Shown: positions 1 through 11,534 of the stretch, piece after piece
Position numbering within the stretch: the first letter of the stretch is position 1
Layout of the letters: each line of letters begins with the position of its first letter
Source: Melitaea cinxia
Lineage: Eukaryota; Arthropoda; Insecta; Lepidoptera; Nymphalidae
DNA length: 64,000 bases
Direction of reading: 5' to 3'
Assembly: GCF_905220565.1 (NCBI RefSeq)
Contig: NC_059417.1
Coordinates: 9,472,518 to 9,536,517 of the forward strand
Notes under the pieces: model-generated
Seen by the model: the letters and a program-made list of their open reading frames with translations, nothing else
Told to the model about the DNA's origin: nothing
The model's database searches: none
Position numbers and translations under genes: made by a program

Positions 1-418
1 TAATATAAAGTGGTCTCAAATATAATAAAAAAGTAAATTAAAACATCGTATTCAAAACCTTCATTCACATTATTAAGGAAGAAACGTCAACATAGTAAAT
101 TGCTCATCTGTCTTTCTTTTTTAGTAATTTTTGCGACCTCGTTCCAAGAAATTAGCGTTTCTCTCCCAGTTTCGTAATTATGTAAACTGCCGTAAAAACT
201 CCCAGGGTATAAAGGAATAAAACAAATTCTGCACAAATTGAATAACTACGTATTTAATTATAGTAAAAAAGATTTGTCTTTGTTTGTGTCACCATGGTAA
301 TATAAGAATTTATTATAGCCTATCCGGGTTAATAAAATAGTGAGTCATCGTTGTCACTTAGATTTGTAGATAAGAGAAGATTTAAATAATTTAATTATTC
401 CATAATTTTCTTTTTAGT
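1..418. other. AT-rich DNA without recognisable features
   Basis: No long reading frame, no element ends and no tandem repeat that I can identify. Confidence 0.5.
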
Positions 419-432
419 ATATGTAACTACAT

Positions 433-758
433 GCGACGCCGCGTTGGCGCAACGGTCACAGCATGGATTGTACCCTGTTGCGCTGGCGGTTGCGGGTTCC
501 ATCCCCGCACATGACAAACATTTGTTTTGGCCATACAGGTGTTTGCCGTGGTTTGGGTGTTTGCGCAGTCCTTGTGGGTCTCCCCACCGAGCCTCGGGTT
601 CCGGTTGTTATCAAGTACACCTGATAGCGATCGTTACTCATAGAAGGGAATATATCCACCAACCCGCATTGGAGCAGCGTGGTGGATTAAGCTCTGATCC
701 TTCTCCTACATGGGGAAAGAGGCCTATGCCCAGTAGTGGGATATTACAGGCTGAAGCG
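433..758 (+). mobile_element. SINE-A, tRNA-derived, with perfect target-site duplication
   Basis: The head carries a pol III A box (TGGCGCAACGG) and a B-box-like GGTTCCATCCCC. The body ends in GCCCAGTAGTGGGATATTAC then AGGCTGAAGCG. The 14-bp sequence ATATGTAACTACAT sits directly before (419-432) and after (759-772), so the boundaries are exact. The B box has one C where most copies have G (GGTTCGATCCCC), and about 25 bp of the middle (the AGAGCACGTTAAGCC part) is missing compared with the copy at 29512. The short frames running through it are not genes. Confidence 0.9.
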
Positions 759-772
759 ATATGTAACTACAT

Positions 773-1262
773 AATAATAAGTCTCTAAATCTGTGTTATA
801 AGGGAAAATAACGAGCCATTTTCCAATCGAGTATCTGCGACTAACCACAGTGTATTGAATAAGATTTTCAAATAATAAAGGTTTTTATTTTTTTATTATT
901 TTATTTTCTAAGCTTAACCACACCCTTAAACAACGAAAAAGTGTGAGTTTACTAGCAATAAGATAACGCACGCGTTAACTCTATCCCTTCTATGACAAAA
1001 TATTTAAAAAAAGACAATAATGTTCTGTGTTTTTAAGTATCGGTCAACAAACAAAATTTATCGCAAAATGATTAGAAAAATATACAAAACTTTTGCTTGA
1101 AATAATAAAAAATTCAAGTGCAACCAAAATTTTGTCAAGAACGACCCTTGTCAATATTTGAACGCCTTAATTAATAAATGAACCAAAAAAAAACCTGAGA
1201 TTTTGGTATAAAAAGTACGACATTAATTGATGTTTGTTTTAGAAATGTTTGATACCCGTAAT
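773..1262. other. AT-rich intergenic DNA
   Basis: Homopolymer-rich sequence with no element or reading frame that I can support. Confidence 0.4.
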
Positions 1263-1264
1263 TA

Positions 1265-2906
1265 GGGGAACACCGGGCAAGACGGGGTGGTGGGCAAGAC
1301 GGGGCATCAGGCTTTTCAGGTGATTTAAATTGATCAATCTCATTCGCTCTACCATCTCGCTACTGGCCGCCACGACAGCTCTTAGTCACACGAGTACTAA
1401 CACAGCGGCTATTCATTTGTTTTAGTTATCGTCGAAAAGTAGATTTCGTTTGTTCGAAATAAAATTTCTTATATGTACGTTTCGTAGGGCATGAAACTTG
1501 TATTTGGTGAATTTTAAGCGGCACCACGGTTAATCCTATCTACAGTACATTGCAGTAACGGGTAATAACTTGTTTTGTTATGAAACATTATTCAATTTTT
1601 TTTTATTTGAATATTAATTTTGAAACGAATCAACGGGCAAGATGGGGTATCTGATACTCCATATTGCCTGACACGATTTTGATTATTTATATTTTTTTAT
1701 ATATTGTTTTAGGATGGTTTATATTTAAAAAAAGTCATATATGTTTATAAAAGAAACTCAGGAAGAGGAAAACGGTCAAGAAAAGCACTGAATAAGGCGA
1801 TAGAAGTTGTTTTGAAGCGAGAAATGGGATATATGTTGGCTGCAAAATTTTTCTTAGTCCCACAAACTACATTGGAATGAAAGGTAAAAAAGACTAAAAA
1901 AGAATGTAAAGGTACCTTTGAGAACCAGTATTTTCGCAAAAAGAAGAAGAGGATGAGCTTGATGACTATTTACTAGACATAGAAATCGGTTTTTTTTAAC
2001 TGTAGATACTGTGGCAGCACCTCTTACAACAACATCAACGAGCACTGCAGTTGTTGTTACAGATCCTGCTACTTCAACAATTGTGACAACTAGTGCAACT
2101 GAAATTAACACATATTTAAATTTGAGTCCTTCCCCTAGATTTTCTTATTGGCCTAATTTAGTGCATTAACCAGCCCAAAGCAACTATTGTCTCTTCAAGT
2201 GATCAAGAAGACATTAAAAGTGACGAAAAAACGCGGTAAAACTACTATCATAACCTCTTCACCCTATAAACAGAAGTTGTTAGAGTTAAGTTAGAAGATT
2301 TATTTAAAAAAAAATGTGACAGAAAAGTTAAAAAAACAAAACAAGGAAATCAGACAGAGAAAAAGGGAGCGAAAACAGAAAAAGGAAAAGAAACAAACCC
2401 TATTTCAAGACTAAAGCCACAAAGAAATATAATCCAAAGAAACGTATAGACAGTCGTTTTCTGAAAAGAGTGATGTTGAAACCGAAAACACTCCATGCCT
2501 ACATTCTACAGGGTTATATTTCGACTCTAAGAAAGGTTGGATTGCTTATTCTTCTTGTGGTAAATGGTTACATTATGGCTGCGCATGAGTGGATGATAAT
2601 GATGCCGAAGCAACATTCATTGCGAGTTCTGCACTCCTGAATAGTCGAGAGAATAACTATACCCCATCTTGCCCATTAGGCCCACCCCATCTTACCCGAC
2701 CTATCGGGCATGATGGGGTGATATGTCATATTTTACATTTTGTTATATTATTAACAATTCTATGGTGCTGTGTTCCTGATTTAAATTTAATATGTAAGAT
2801 TGATAACTACAAGCCTGATTAAGAATAAATATGATTATGAAACCATGAACCCCTACGATTTCTGGAGCTTTAAACCTTAACTACCCCATCTTGCCCGGTG
2901 TTCCCC
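1265..2906 (+). mobile_element. pogo-like DNA transposon, internally deleted (GGGGAACACC TIR)
   Basis: The ends are inverted repeats of about 24 bp beginning GGGGAACACCGGGCAAGA, with one mismatch, each flanked by TA (1263-1264 and 2907-2908), as expected for Tc1/mariner/pogo target duplication. The motif GGGCAAGA(C/T)GGGG recurs inside both ends (about 1293-1305, 1635-1647, 2665-2720, 2880-2900), which could be subterminal transposase-binding sites. The 1.6-kb body keeps an N-terminal helix-turn-helix remnant and a C-terminal zinc-finger remnant but not the catalytic DDE region, so it is non-autonomous. Confidence 0.8.
1752..2632 (+). pseudogene. pogo-like transposase remnant (N-terminal HTH plus C-terminal zinc finger)
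   Basis: Reading 1752-1879 gives a segment with SRKALNKAIEVV, LAAKFFLVPQTTL and then a stop. This fits the pipsqueak/CENP-B-type helix-turn-helix at the start of pogo-like transposases (alanine-rich helix, then AAK.F.VP..TL). After a low-complexity Thr/Ser/Val segment and a lysine-rich segment, 2530-2632 encodes KKGWIAYSSCGKWLHYGCA, then VDDNDAEATFI and, one frame over, CEFC. That is the PHD-like finger found at the end of many such transposases. Stops and at least one frameshift (near 2620) break it, and the roughly 250-residue DDE domain between the two ends is missing. It is a dead remnant. The family call rests on motif memory, not on an alignment. Confidence 0.65.
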
Positions 2907-3280
2907 TAAGTAAATATTTTATCTGAAAGAGTAAATTATTTGAATGACCAGAATAAGAATATTTTAGTAACCTTTTCACGCACTATAGAAATATTTTATT
3001 ATGATTCACTACACATTCTAGCCATTGTTTCTAAATGCCTTGCAACATAGTTGATACCTTACCAGAATAATACTAACTATTTATTTTTGCATATGTTTTC
3101 GAATAAAATTTAATAATTACGCTATAAACTTTGAATAACAAGCTGTTTAAAATTTACTTAACATTCAGACTTAAGAACGCAAAAAAACGACGACAATTTA
3201 TGGAAAAAAAAGGTAGGTATATGAGAAATATGTAAAGGAAACACTATTATATTAAGCTAACCTAAATTTTCACACATATA

Positions 3281-3591
3281 TCTAATATATAAAATTCTCA
3301 TGTCGCGGTGTTTGTAGTTAAACTACTCCGAAACGGTTTGACCGATTCTCATGAAATTTTGTGTGCATATTGGGTAGGTCTGAGAATCGAACAACATCTA
3401 TTTTTCATACCCCTAAATGTTAAGGGTAGTCCACCCCAAATTTTTTAATTTTTAGATAAATTATTTATTTTTTATTTTAATACAATTTAGTATTGACAAA
3501 TACACACAACCCTTAATTTTCACCCTTCTACCGCCAACCCCTATTTTTAAATAGCGTTTAGCGGCAAGACAACGTTTGCCGAGTCAGCTAG
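3281..3591 (+). mobile_element. short non-autonomous Helitron (311 bp)
   Basis: Starts TC after an A and ends CTAG before a T, the A^T insertion rule of Helitrons. The 5' region AATTCTCATGTCGCGG and the 3' region ACGTTTGCCGAGTCAGCTAG match the copies at 9689, 32982 and 54843 in reverse orientation. Confidence 0.8.
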
Positions 3592-3654
3592 TATCATTTA
3601 TATATTTTTATCTAAATGATACATAATTATCTATACAATGTATTTAAGACCTTG

Positions 3655-4100
3655 AATTGGGGGACGAGGAATCGACGTCAACGGCGAATATGTCTCACCT
3701 GCGTTTGGCCGACGATATCGTCTTCTTCCCTTAACATACGGTGCCAAGACTTGGACACTGACAAAGGGACTGGTCCACAAGTTTAAAGTCACTGAACGTG
3801 CAATGGAACGCGCTAAACTTAGGGTCTATTTCAAAGCTATCATTAGAAATAAGATCCGAGAATCCGCTCGAGAACGAAAGTGACCGACATAGCCCACAGA
3901 ATTAGCAAATTGCAGTGACAGTGGGCTGGTGCCACCTGTGTCGCAGAACCAATGGCCGTTGGAGCAGACGTATCCTGGAGTAGAGATGGCGTGTTGACAG
4001 ACGCAGTGTGGGATGTCCTCCAACCCGCTGGACCGACGATCTACGTGTCTGGCGGGGACTTGGGGAGGACAAGCAGTGAACTGTGATATACTGAACTGAT
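3655..4100 (+). pseudogene. RTE-type LINE ORF2 3' remnant
   Basis: The frame reads GIDVNGEYVSHLRLADDIV (the reverse transcriptase motif C region, ADD), then jumps to LTYGAKTWTLTKGLVHKF and RKVTDIAHRISKL, the C-terminal thumb and tail of RTE-type LINEs. The motif C segment and the YG.KTWTLT segment are normally separated by roughly 100 residues, so an internal deletion joins them. The end corresponds to the better preserved tail at 34810-35066 but has several frame breaks and has lost its GAT-repeat tail. It cannot encode an active protein. Confidence 0.75.
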
Positions 4101-4659
4101 ACTAATGTACACAAACGCATGTACACACAGACACACACATGTGTTATATTGTTATTATATTAAAAAAAACTACAGGTAATATAATTTGAAGTACCAGGAG
4201 TACATAACTAAACCACAACTAAAGTTTCTATTCCAAAGTTAACATCTCTCACTTTGCTTAACTTATAAGCTACCTCCTATATTAATTCCAAACACCTCAT
4301 AGATATTTCAAAGCACAGGTAAATTCGAAACGTATCCAAACAAACACGGTAGTTTAATTAAATCTCGGCCTGACATTTCTAAAATACAGCCTCTGAATTG
4401 CGGTTAATTTACGCTAACTGGCTTTATTTACTGCAGTTCCGTTTTCAAAAGTTATAATTCTTATTGTAAATAGGAAATTTATCCCTTCGAACGCGCTAAC
4501 TTTAAAGATATTCTTTTGCAATTTTTTGTAGCCCTTTACTAGGCTTGCAAGCATACAATCATCTGAATGGTAAGCGGTTATGTTAGCCTAGTGACATAAT
4601 AAAATCATGCGTGTCTTAGTAGTAGTAGTTATATTCAATTTTTTTAAATATTTTACCTC

Positions 4660-5040
4660 AGAACTTTTTACTGACGGAACACATTTCGATAATTCTTTTT
4701 TTTAATCGAAAGGTCTCTTTTAAATTTGAGATCTATGAAGTACTTTTTGAGTTATATATGATAATGCGTATTTACTTGACTATATCTTGTCGACCTGCGT
4801 TGTATTATAAACCTGATACCTTTTTACTAGATGTACCAGTTTTGATGATTTTTGTTTTTATCAAAAGCTGTTGCTTATCATGTAGTTTTATTTAAAATTG
4901 ATTGATATCTGATGACTGCTTTTAAGTAATCTGTGATAACGCATATTTAGTCGACTATTTTTTCGTCTACCCATGTTGTATTACTTGTTGATGTAATTGC
5001 AGTCTGTTTTCGTTTTGCGACCAAACACAATTATAACTAA
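4660..5040 (+). repeat. Degraded AACCGACTTC-family element
   Basis: Carries the family's internal phrases: CGATAATTCTTTTTTTTAATCGAAAG, CTTTTTGAGTTATAT.TGATAATGCG and TCGTCTACCCATGTTGTATTACT. It ends in TGTTTTCGTTTTGCGACCAAACACAATTAT, a decayed form of the family's 3' hairpin. The left end is not recognisable. Confidence 0.6.
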
Positions 5041-5406
5041 TTATGTTATCTTTTTTCTAATCTATAGTTCTATACTAGTATGATAGAGCTGAGAGGTTTG
5101 TTGTTTGTTTGCTCTCGCTAATCTCAGGAACTACTCGTTCGAATTGAAAAATAATTTTGTATTAGATTTTGCATTCACCTAGACAGATTATAAGGTACAT
5201 TTATTTATAATATTTAAGTAACATATTTTCCTCCAATTAATGCAAAGTGGAGCCCCGAGATAGAAGTGCTATACGTATAAGAATACAGTCGCAAAGTAAA
5301 CCTATGAATATCTTAAATATATAAATATGTTATACCATACACACACCACGCATAATGGACCACCTTTGCATCTAAATGCGGAAAACCGAGCCCAATACAA
5401 TACAAT
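5041..5406. other. AT-rich DNA, no assigned feature
   Basis: Contains a small duplication of an ACACACCA/ATACCATACACAC phrase next to the SINE-D end, but no gene or element boundary that I can support. Confidence 0.4.
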
Positions 5407-5692
5407 ACCATACACACACGGTCGTCTGTTTCCATGGTAAGCAACTTAATGCTAGTGTTATAGGTAAGTGGAAAGGAGTGGTCTCGCCTACCCATACGGA
5501 AAGAGGCCTGATTATATGTTTGTATGTTATAGGTAACAGCCGGCTGTTATAGCTGAATACTTTATTTTGATAAATATACAAAGAAATATTACATATATAA
5601 ATACAAATATTACACCCAGAGGCGGGAATCGAATCCGCAACCCGCAGAGCAGAAAGCAGGGCCACTACAAACTGCGCCAACGAGCTAGTCCA
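5407..5692 (-). mobile_element. SINE-D, tRNA-derived
   Basis: On the minus strand the head reads TTGGCGCAGTTTGTAGTGGC and GGTTCGATTCCCGCC-like B box (written here as GGCGGGAATCGAATCC). The tail has GTCGGCTGTTACCTATAAC and ends near GACCGTGTGTGTATGG. The same family occurs at 25552-25772. Confidence 0.8.
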
Positions 5693-5991
5693 ACTTATTT
5701 GACAGAAACATTCTGTTTTAATCAAAGTAAAAAAAAACTCAATGGACTAAATCAACGTCATAAAAATTTACATAAAGTAAGCTCTAGATAAAAAGTGAAT
5801 TTATTAAGGCTTACGTAAGGTCTTTATACCGATAGTTAGTGCGGTGTCAACTTGTTGACATCATCTCGAGTCAGTGGCTCTCTCGGGATTTTATAAATTG
5901 TATTTATTAAATACCCGTTCAAGATTCAGTAAATATTTACTTTAAACTAAGACAAGATCTTAAGACTGAATAAATATACCACGCTTGATAA

Positions 5992-6302
5992 ATAATTGCG
6001 TTTGCTAGCAAACAAAAAAAAAACGACTACAATTATATCGACAAGTAATACAACGTAAGGAGACGAAAAAAATTAACAAATTCACTAGTCGTCACTACGA
6101 TTTTCGAAGGGCTCGATTTCTCTGAGAAACCATTATCAGACCATGGCTTCCTTATCGTGGTACCAACTTTAAGATATATATCTCCTTTCCAACAAAAAAA
6201 AGAATCAACAAAATCGGTTCACAAACGACGAAGTTATCCGCGAACACACAAAAAAATATACGGTCGAATTGAGAAACCTCCTCCTTTTTTGAAGTCGGTT
6301 AG
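5992..6302 (-). mobile_element. AACCGACTTC-family element
   Basis: Bounded by the 3' hairpin TTTGCTAGCAAAC (5998-6012 region) and by GAAGTCGGTT at 6291-6300. The inner inverted sequence at the hairpin end is decayed (ACGACTACAATT). Internal phrases CAAAATCGGTTCA and TCGAATTGAGAAACCTCC are shared with other copies. Confidence 0.7.
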
Positions 6303-6339
6303 CTCCTTTCCGCTTTTTTCACGTTATCTCCTCCAAGCT

Positions 6340-6460
6340 GGTTGTCTGGAAGAGATCGCTGTTTAGCGATAAGACCGCCTGTTGTGCATTTCTTGTTGTA
6401 TATTGTTTTATAAATTGTTAGCTTCTTTTCATGTGTACAATAAAGAGTAAGTTAAATTAA
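6340..6460 (+). repeat. LINE 3' untranslated tail (CR1-like)
   Basis: The phrase GGAAGAGATCGCTGTTTAGCGATAAG..CGCCTGTTGT followed by ACAATAAAG is a 3' tail that I recognise from lepidopteran CR1-group LINEs. No coding part is attached. The identification is from memory. Confidence 0.5.
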
Positions 6461-6601
6461 GGTAGACAGAGTCCCTGGGGAGTGTCAGAAGTTTGAATCG
6501 GCAACGTGCTCGCCATACATATCCACTTACCATCAGTTGGACCACAAGCTAAATAGCCATCTTCTGAGGAAAAAAAAAATTTGGTTGTATTACAGCACTG
6601 G

Positions 6602-6829
6602 TGTTTAGCATGGGTGTTTGTGCAGTCCTTGTGGGTCCCTACCGTGCCTCGGAGAGCACGTTAAGTCGGTCCCGGTTGTTATCATGTACACCTGATAGCG
6701 ATCGTTACTCATAGTAAGGAATATATCCGCCAACCCGCATTGGAGCAGCGTGGTGGATTAAGCTCGGATCCTTCTCCTATATGGGGAAAGAGGCCTATGC
6801 CCAGTAATGGGATATTACAGGCTGAAGCG
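6602..6829 (+). mobile_element. SINE-A, 5'-truncated, with target duplication
   Basis: Lacks the tRNA head and starts inside the body (TGTTTAGCATGGGTGTTTGTGC). It ends at AGGCTGAAGCG. TACAGCACTGG (6591-6601) and TACAGCATTGG (6830-6840) form an 11-bp target duplication with one mismatch, so it inserted already truncated. Confidence 0.85.
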
Positions 6830-7154
6830 TACAGCATTGGTAGCTACTCTATCAGTTGTTAGTTTGATCCGCGCTCAAAACAAATATCTATATGAGCCAT
6901 TATTAGAGCTATTTATTTGTCTGGGCATATGTATTTATATTGTGTATTTTATTAGCTTTTGCTTTCAGAGTCAATAGAATATTAAGAACATAAAATATAC
7001 CTTTGATGTTTTACCACGCGTATTCTGTGCAAGATTGGTAGTTTCTGAACTCCGGTACAATTCAGAATAGATTTAGGTTTGTAATGTAATAATGTAACTA
7101 TGTACACTTTTTTGTTTTCTATTTTGTTTCCTTTTTTATGATTCTTTCTTTTTT

Positions 7155-7438
7155 AACCGACTTCAAGTAAGGAGAAGATTACTTAATTCAACCGCATATA
7201 TATTTTTTTTTATATTCGGGGACAACTTTGTCGTTTATGAACCGATTCTGATAATGCTTTTGTTGTTGGAAATGAGATATCCCACGGGTGGTACCATTAT
7301 AAGGAAACCAGGATCTGATGATGGAGTCCCAGAGAAATCGAGGGTAACACTCGAAAATTGTAGTAACGACTAGTGTGTTTGTTAATTTTTTTCGTCTAGA
7401 GAAGTCGGTTTTTTTCGTTTGCTAGCAAATACAATTAT
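7155..7438 (+). mobile_element. AACCGACTTC-family element, short form
   Basis: Begins AACCGACTTC (7155) and ends GAAGTCGGTT (7401-7410) followed by the hairpin CGTTTGCTAGCAAAT and ACAATTAT. It shares GATAA.GAAACCAGGATCTGATGATGG with the copies at 10502 and 28769. Confidence 0.75.
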
Positions 7439-7871
7439 TTAATACTTACGGTTTCCCATAGAGGAAACTTTTGTGGCTTTATAAGTTCATTTAAACAGGC
7501 AGTAATGCGGTATTGAAAAAAAGGTAAATACATCTGGCACTCGACCTGTTCCTTAAAATTTTCAAAAAAATAATAATAATAAAACATTAACGCTGCTGAA
7601 ATATAGCTCATATAAATGCAATGAAAATTTTACGTCCGTTCGTTAAGTAAAATTTACTCGGTCTCGTGAATTCTGTAAAATTCACTCGAATATATGTTTT
7701 TTTACTTAATCAAACCGAAAGAAATTTCCATATGTGTGAAAATTAAATTTAAGAAAATATTTTCCGACGGAGATGAAAACGTAATTTTACATCCTTTTAA
7801 TTAAGGGTGAAAAATATAATATTTCTTATACTTAAAGGTTTCTTTAAAAGGTGTATCAAATATATTATTAA

Positions 7872-8000
7872 CTAGTTATTGCCCGCGACTTTCTTTATGT
7901 GAAAATCTAATACACTGCAATTGTATATGTTTCCAGTATAAAAAGTAGCAATGTGCTTTTACTGTACCATAGCTGTCTTCGATGCAAAACGAGTTTGTCG
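7872..8000 (-). mobile_element. Helitron 3' end, partial
   Basis: CTAGTTATTGCCCGCGA read on the other strand is the TCGCGGGCAATAACTAG 3' terminus of lepidopteran Helitrons. The 5' end is lost. Confidence 0.55.
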
Positions 8001-9688
8001 ATTTTATTAATTGTATTTATTATGATGTAACAAAACAACGACAGAATTTACATCGATAAGTACAACATTAAAGATAACTCATCAAATCTGGCTAAAATTA
8101 TAATTAAAATGGGATCACTTAACAAACATCATATTTGGAATTTTAAAAAAACCATCAAAATCGTTACACCCAATACAACGTTATGAGGTAACAGACGTTA
8201 AAAACACTCGAATGGGGAATTTCCTCTCCTTTTGAATAGCCAAAGCCTTCCTCGATAATTGGGCTATTTTAACAGTGAAAGAATTTTTCAAATCGGAACA
8301 GTGGTTTCTCAGATTAGCGCGTTCAAAAAAACAAAGAAACAAACTTATTTATTTGTTTGTTTACTAAGAAAACTATCTACAAACCTACAGTGAACTAGTG
8401 TGACACATTAGACCCCAACCCAAACACTTATAAATTAATATATGGAGAGGAGACCGTCCAGCAGTAGGACATTTACAAGCTGCATTGTTTCAGTTTAGAG
8501 GTTACATAGAACAGACTATATACCTATTTCACAGAAAGATCTAGAATTTGCAAATTACGCAGCGTACGTTGACGGTGTAATAAAATGAGTTTGAGCCTGC
8601 AAAGCCACTTGATCTCATATTTAGATAAAAATATAATTTCCTCTCTTGATGCGTATTCATTTAAAAAATAAAATTCTTTACGGGTGCCTTGTGAGAAATG
8701 TGATGTTTTAAGATATATCAGTATGAGATGTAGCTTAGTTACACGTATCTACCTTATGTCACGTTCAAATTCTAATCCTTGAGTATCAGATATGGAGTTC
8801 ACAAAATTTTCTATGTAATGATGTATGACATATACCAGGGAATATCTTGCTGGAAATTAGTACATACATAAAGACAGATACATAACACTTCTACCCAAAG
8901 TTTCACTGTATTGAAATTAGGCTATATTGCTGCTATATTGCTTATATATTGCTTATATCCAATATATTGCTCAAATTTTAGAGCGGTCCAACGGGAAAGT
9001 ACTCCAACATTACAAAAGATATCATCTACATATATTTAATACTGCTTTCCAGTGTCGTTGTGTGCCTGTGGTAAATAAATAAAAAAATAAAAATAAAAAT
9101 AAAAAAGGTAGCCAGAATTTCCGATGTTACTGATGCTACGGTAGCTTCTTACAATTAAGCAGACCATTCATTTTTTTGCCACCATAGTGGATAAAAAATA
9201 ATAAATCTATAATCCGAAAAAAAAATCTGAAAAATCCGAAAAAGTTTTTTTCGTTATAATAATAAATCTAGTTCAAGCCAACGAGTAATAGGCGTTCAAT
9301 CTTTAATGAGCTTTTGATAAAATTTGGTTTTTATAGAAAAAAATATTAAATATTTTATTAATAATCAGAGAATATCAAAAGCACTATAGGTAAGGTATAT
9401 TAGGTATTCAGTTATATTTTAATTTAGAGTTTTTATAGAAACATTTTTTATGAACGAAATGATACATTTATTTAATTTGTTACAACACAAACGTGTCAAA
9501 GTAAACATTGTTGCCCGGTGATGTGGCAACATTGTTAATATACTTTATTTATTTTGTACAGAATTTTATTCCAAACATATATTTTAAAATTATTTTTTAT
9601 GCAAGTAAGTTTTGCCTTTAACCACTACTAATTTGTCAAATTAATATATTAACACGAAAACCATTTTGTAGAAATACTATTAATACAA
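8001..9688. other. AT-rich stretch with small repeat fragments
   Basis: Holds three fragments only: 8090-8200 resembles the interior of the AACCGACTTC family on the minus strand; 8440-8506 resembles a decayed RTE/SINE 3' tail (GTCCAGCAGTAGGACA); and 9106-9180 resembles SINE-B (GGTAGCCAGAATTTCC to TGCCACC). I see no gene in the remainder. Confidence 0.45.
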
Positions 9689-9890
9689 CTAGCTGACCCC
9701 GCAAACGTTGTTTTGCCACATATTTTATTGACCTTCTCAATCCTCCCCCACCCTATAACTTAGGGGTATGAAAAATAGATGTTCGATTCTCAGACCTACC
9801 CGATATGCACACAAAATTTCGTGGGAATCGGTCAAGCCGTTTCGGAGGAGTTTAATTACAAACACCGCGACACGAGAATTTTATATATTA
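9689..9890 (-). mobile_element. short Helitron, reverse orientation
   Basis: Starts CTAGCTGACCCCGCAAACGT after an A, which is the reverse complement of a CTAG^T 3' end. It carries the same interior as 3281-3591 (AGACCTACCCGATATGCACA). The 5' TC end is decayed. Confidence 0.75.
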
Positions 9891-9959
9891 AAATATAATA
9901 TTTGAAGAAACAAGGCTTTTATCAAGATTATCCATTTCTTTGCAAATATTTGGAGCTTA

Positions 9960-10487
9960 CTCTGTAAGAATCGATTTTCATATAAGACCCCGGTAAAAAA
10001 AATGAGGGGTTAAATCTACTCAATGAATGACCTCGTTACGTTTTTGGTAACGACATCTATCTATAGATGCCGTTATTTTATTCGTGTATTTACCATTTGA
10101 TATGGTATTAATCTTTTTCTTAGACTGGTAAGCTTTTTTATGCCTATTTAATCTAACTGAGGTAGGGCACAGCAGGAATTTCCTGATCAAAATATGGAGC
10201 AGCCCGACTGGGGTAGTACCTCGACCTTACAGAAGACCACAGCTAAATAATACTGCTCTCAAGCAGTGTTGTGTTTTTGTGTAAGGTGACCAGAGCTCCT
10301 GGGGGGGGGGGGGTTGAGGATTGGGTCGGCAACGCGCTTGCGATGCTTCTGGTGTTGCAGGCGTCTATAAGCTACGGTAATTACTTACCATCAGGTGAGC
10401 CGTACGCTTGTTTGCCGACCTAGTGATATAAAAAAAAAAAATTAGACAGTCGATCTGAAGGAAAGCTCCAGTCTATACGTCGGAGCT
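9960..10487 (-). repeat. Interspersed repeat E, split by a SINE-B
   Basis: Parts 9960-10159 and 10441-10487 together match the reverse complement of 24300-24595 and 50565-50845: a CAGCTCCGACG..CGACTGGAG end, TTAGACTGGTAAGC, CGTTATTTTATTCGT and a TTAAGGAG-type end. A complete SINE-B lies between the two parts. Confidence 0.65.
10160..10440 (+). mobile_element. SINE-B inserted in repeat E
   Basis: Full body from GAGGTAGGGCACAGCAGG to GCCGACCTAGTGATAT plus an A-run. A 13-base G-run (10301-10313) replaces the usual short CCTGGGG. This abundant family may be what is called Metulj in heliconiine butterflies; I cannot confirm the name from sequence alone. Confidence 0.8.
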
Positions 10488-10501
10488 GACAAACACTTTT
10501 T

Positions 10502-11111
10502 AACCGACTTCCAAAAAAGGAGGAGGTTCTCAATTCGACTGTATTTTTTTTTTTTTAATGTATGTTACATCAGAACTTTTGACCGGGTGGACCGATTTCG
10601 ACAAATTTTGTTTTAATCGAAAGTTGGTGTGTGCCAATTGGTCCCATTTTAATTTATTTGAGATCTAACAACTACTTTTCGAGTTATATCTAATAATGCG
10701 TTTTTACTTGACGGTTTTTTCGTCGACCTACGTTGTATTATACCGCATAACTTTCTACTAGATGTACCGATTTTGATAATTCTTTTTTCGTTGGAAAGAG
10801 GATATTTCTAGTTTGGTACCGTGATAAGAAAACCAGGATCTGATGATGGGATCCCAGATAAATCGAGGGAAACTCTCGAAAATCCGCAATAACTTTTTAC
10901 TGGGTGTACCGATTTGGATAATTTTTAATTTAATCGAAAGCTGTTGTTTATCACGTGGTCACATATAAATTTTATCGAGATCTGATAATTACTTTTTGAG
11001 TAATCTTTGATAACGCGTAGTTACTTGATTATTTTTTCGTCGATCTACGTTATATTACTCGTCGATGTAATTGAAGTCGGTTTTTTTTCGTTTGCAAGCA
11101 AACACAATTAT
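10502..11111 (+). mobile_element. AACCGACTTC-family element, long form
   Basis: Best preserved plus-strand copy. It runs from AACCGACTTCC (10502) and GGAGGAGGTTCTCAATTCGACTG to GAAGTCGGTT (11073-11082), followed by a perfect hairpin GTTTGC-AA-GCAAAC and ACAATTAT. Inside are two diverged repeats of a unit with GTACCGATTT..ATAATT.TT, CGAAAG, GAGATCTGA.AA.TACTTTT.GAGT and TCGTCGA.CTACGTT.TATTA. Confidence 0.8.
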
Positions 11112-11534
11112 TTATGATATATTTCTATTTGTAAATATGAATTTAAAAGTGGTTGTATTTTTTATTGATGATAAACAGCCCTAATTGTATTTACAACTGG
11201 TGATACAAGCCCTAAGAAGAACTAATACATTTAAGAAGTAATATATTTCTTAAAACATCCATTTCTATATCGCTTTTAACATTTAATGTAAAACTAGTTA
11301 GCAGAGAGATCTACAACAAAGTAGTTTACACATTACTTTGAAGGTTTAACGCAAATAAAATAAAGCAAATACTTAAAAAGCAATGTAAATAAAGCGATAT
11401 ATTAGCCACGTTTTGTTTGTGGCGCACTACATTGCAAACGGTTCACTGCTAATTACTATCTTGGAAGAGTTCACACCGAAGCGAATTGGCTTTAAATAAG
11501 TACTTAAATAGTTTAATTCTTTTATTTAACTTTA

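Noticed and set aside
444..788. 114-codon open frame
   Set aside because: It lies almost entirely in a SINE-A with a target duplication; the same peptide pieces recur wherever the SINE does.
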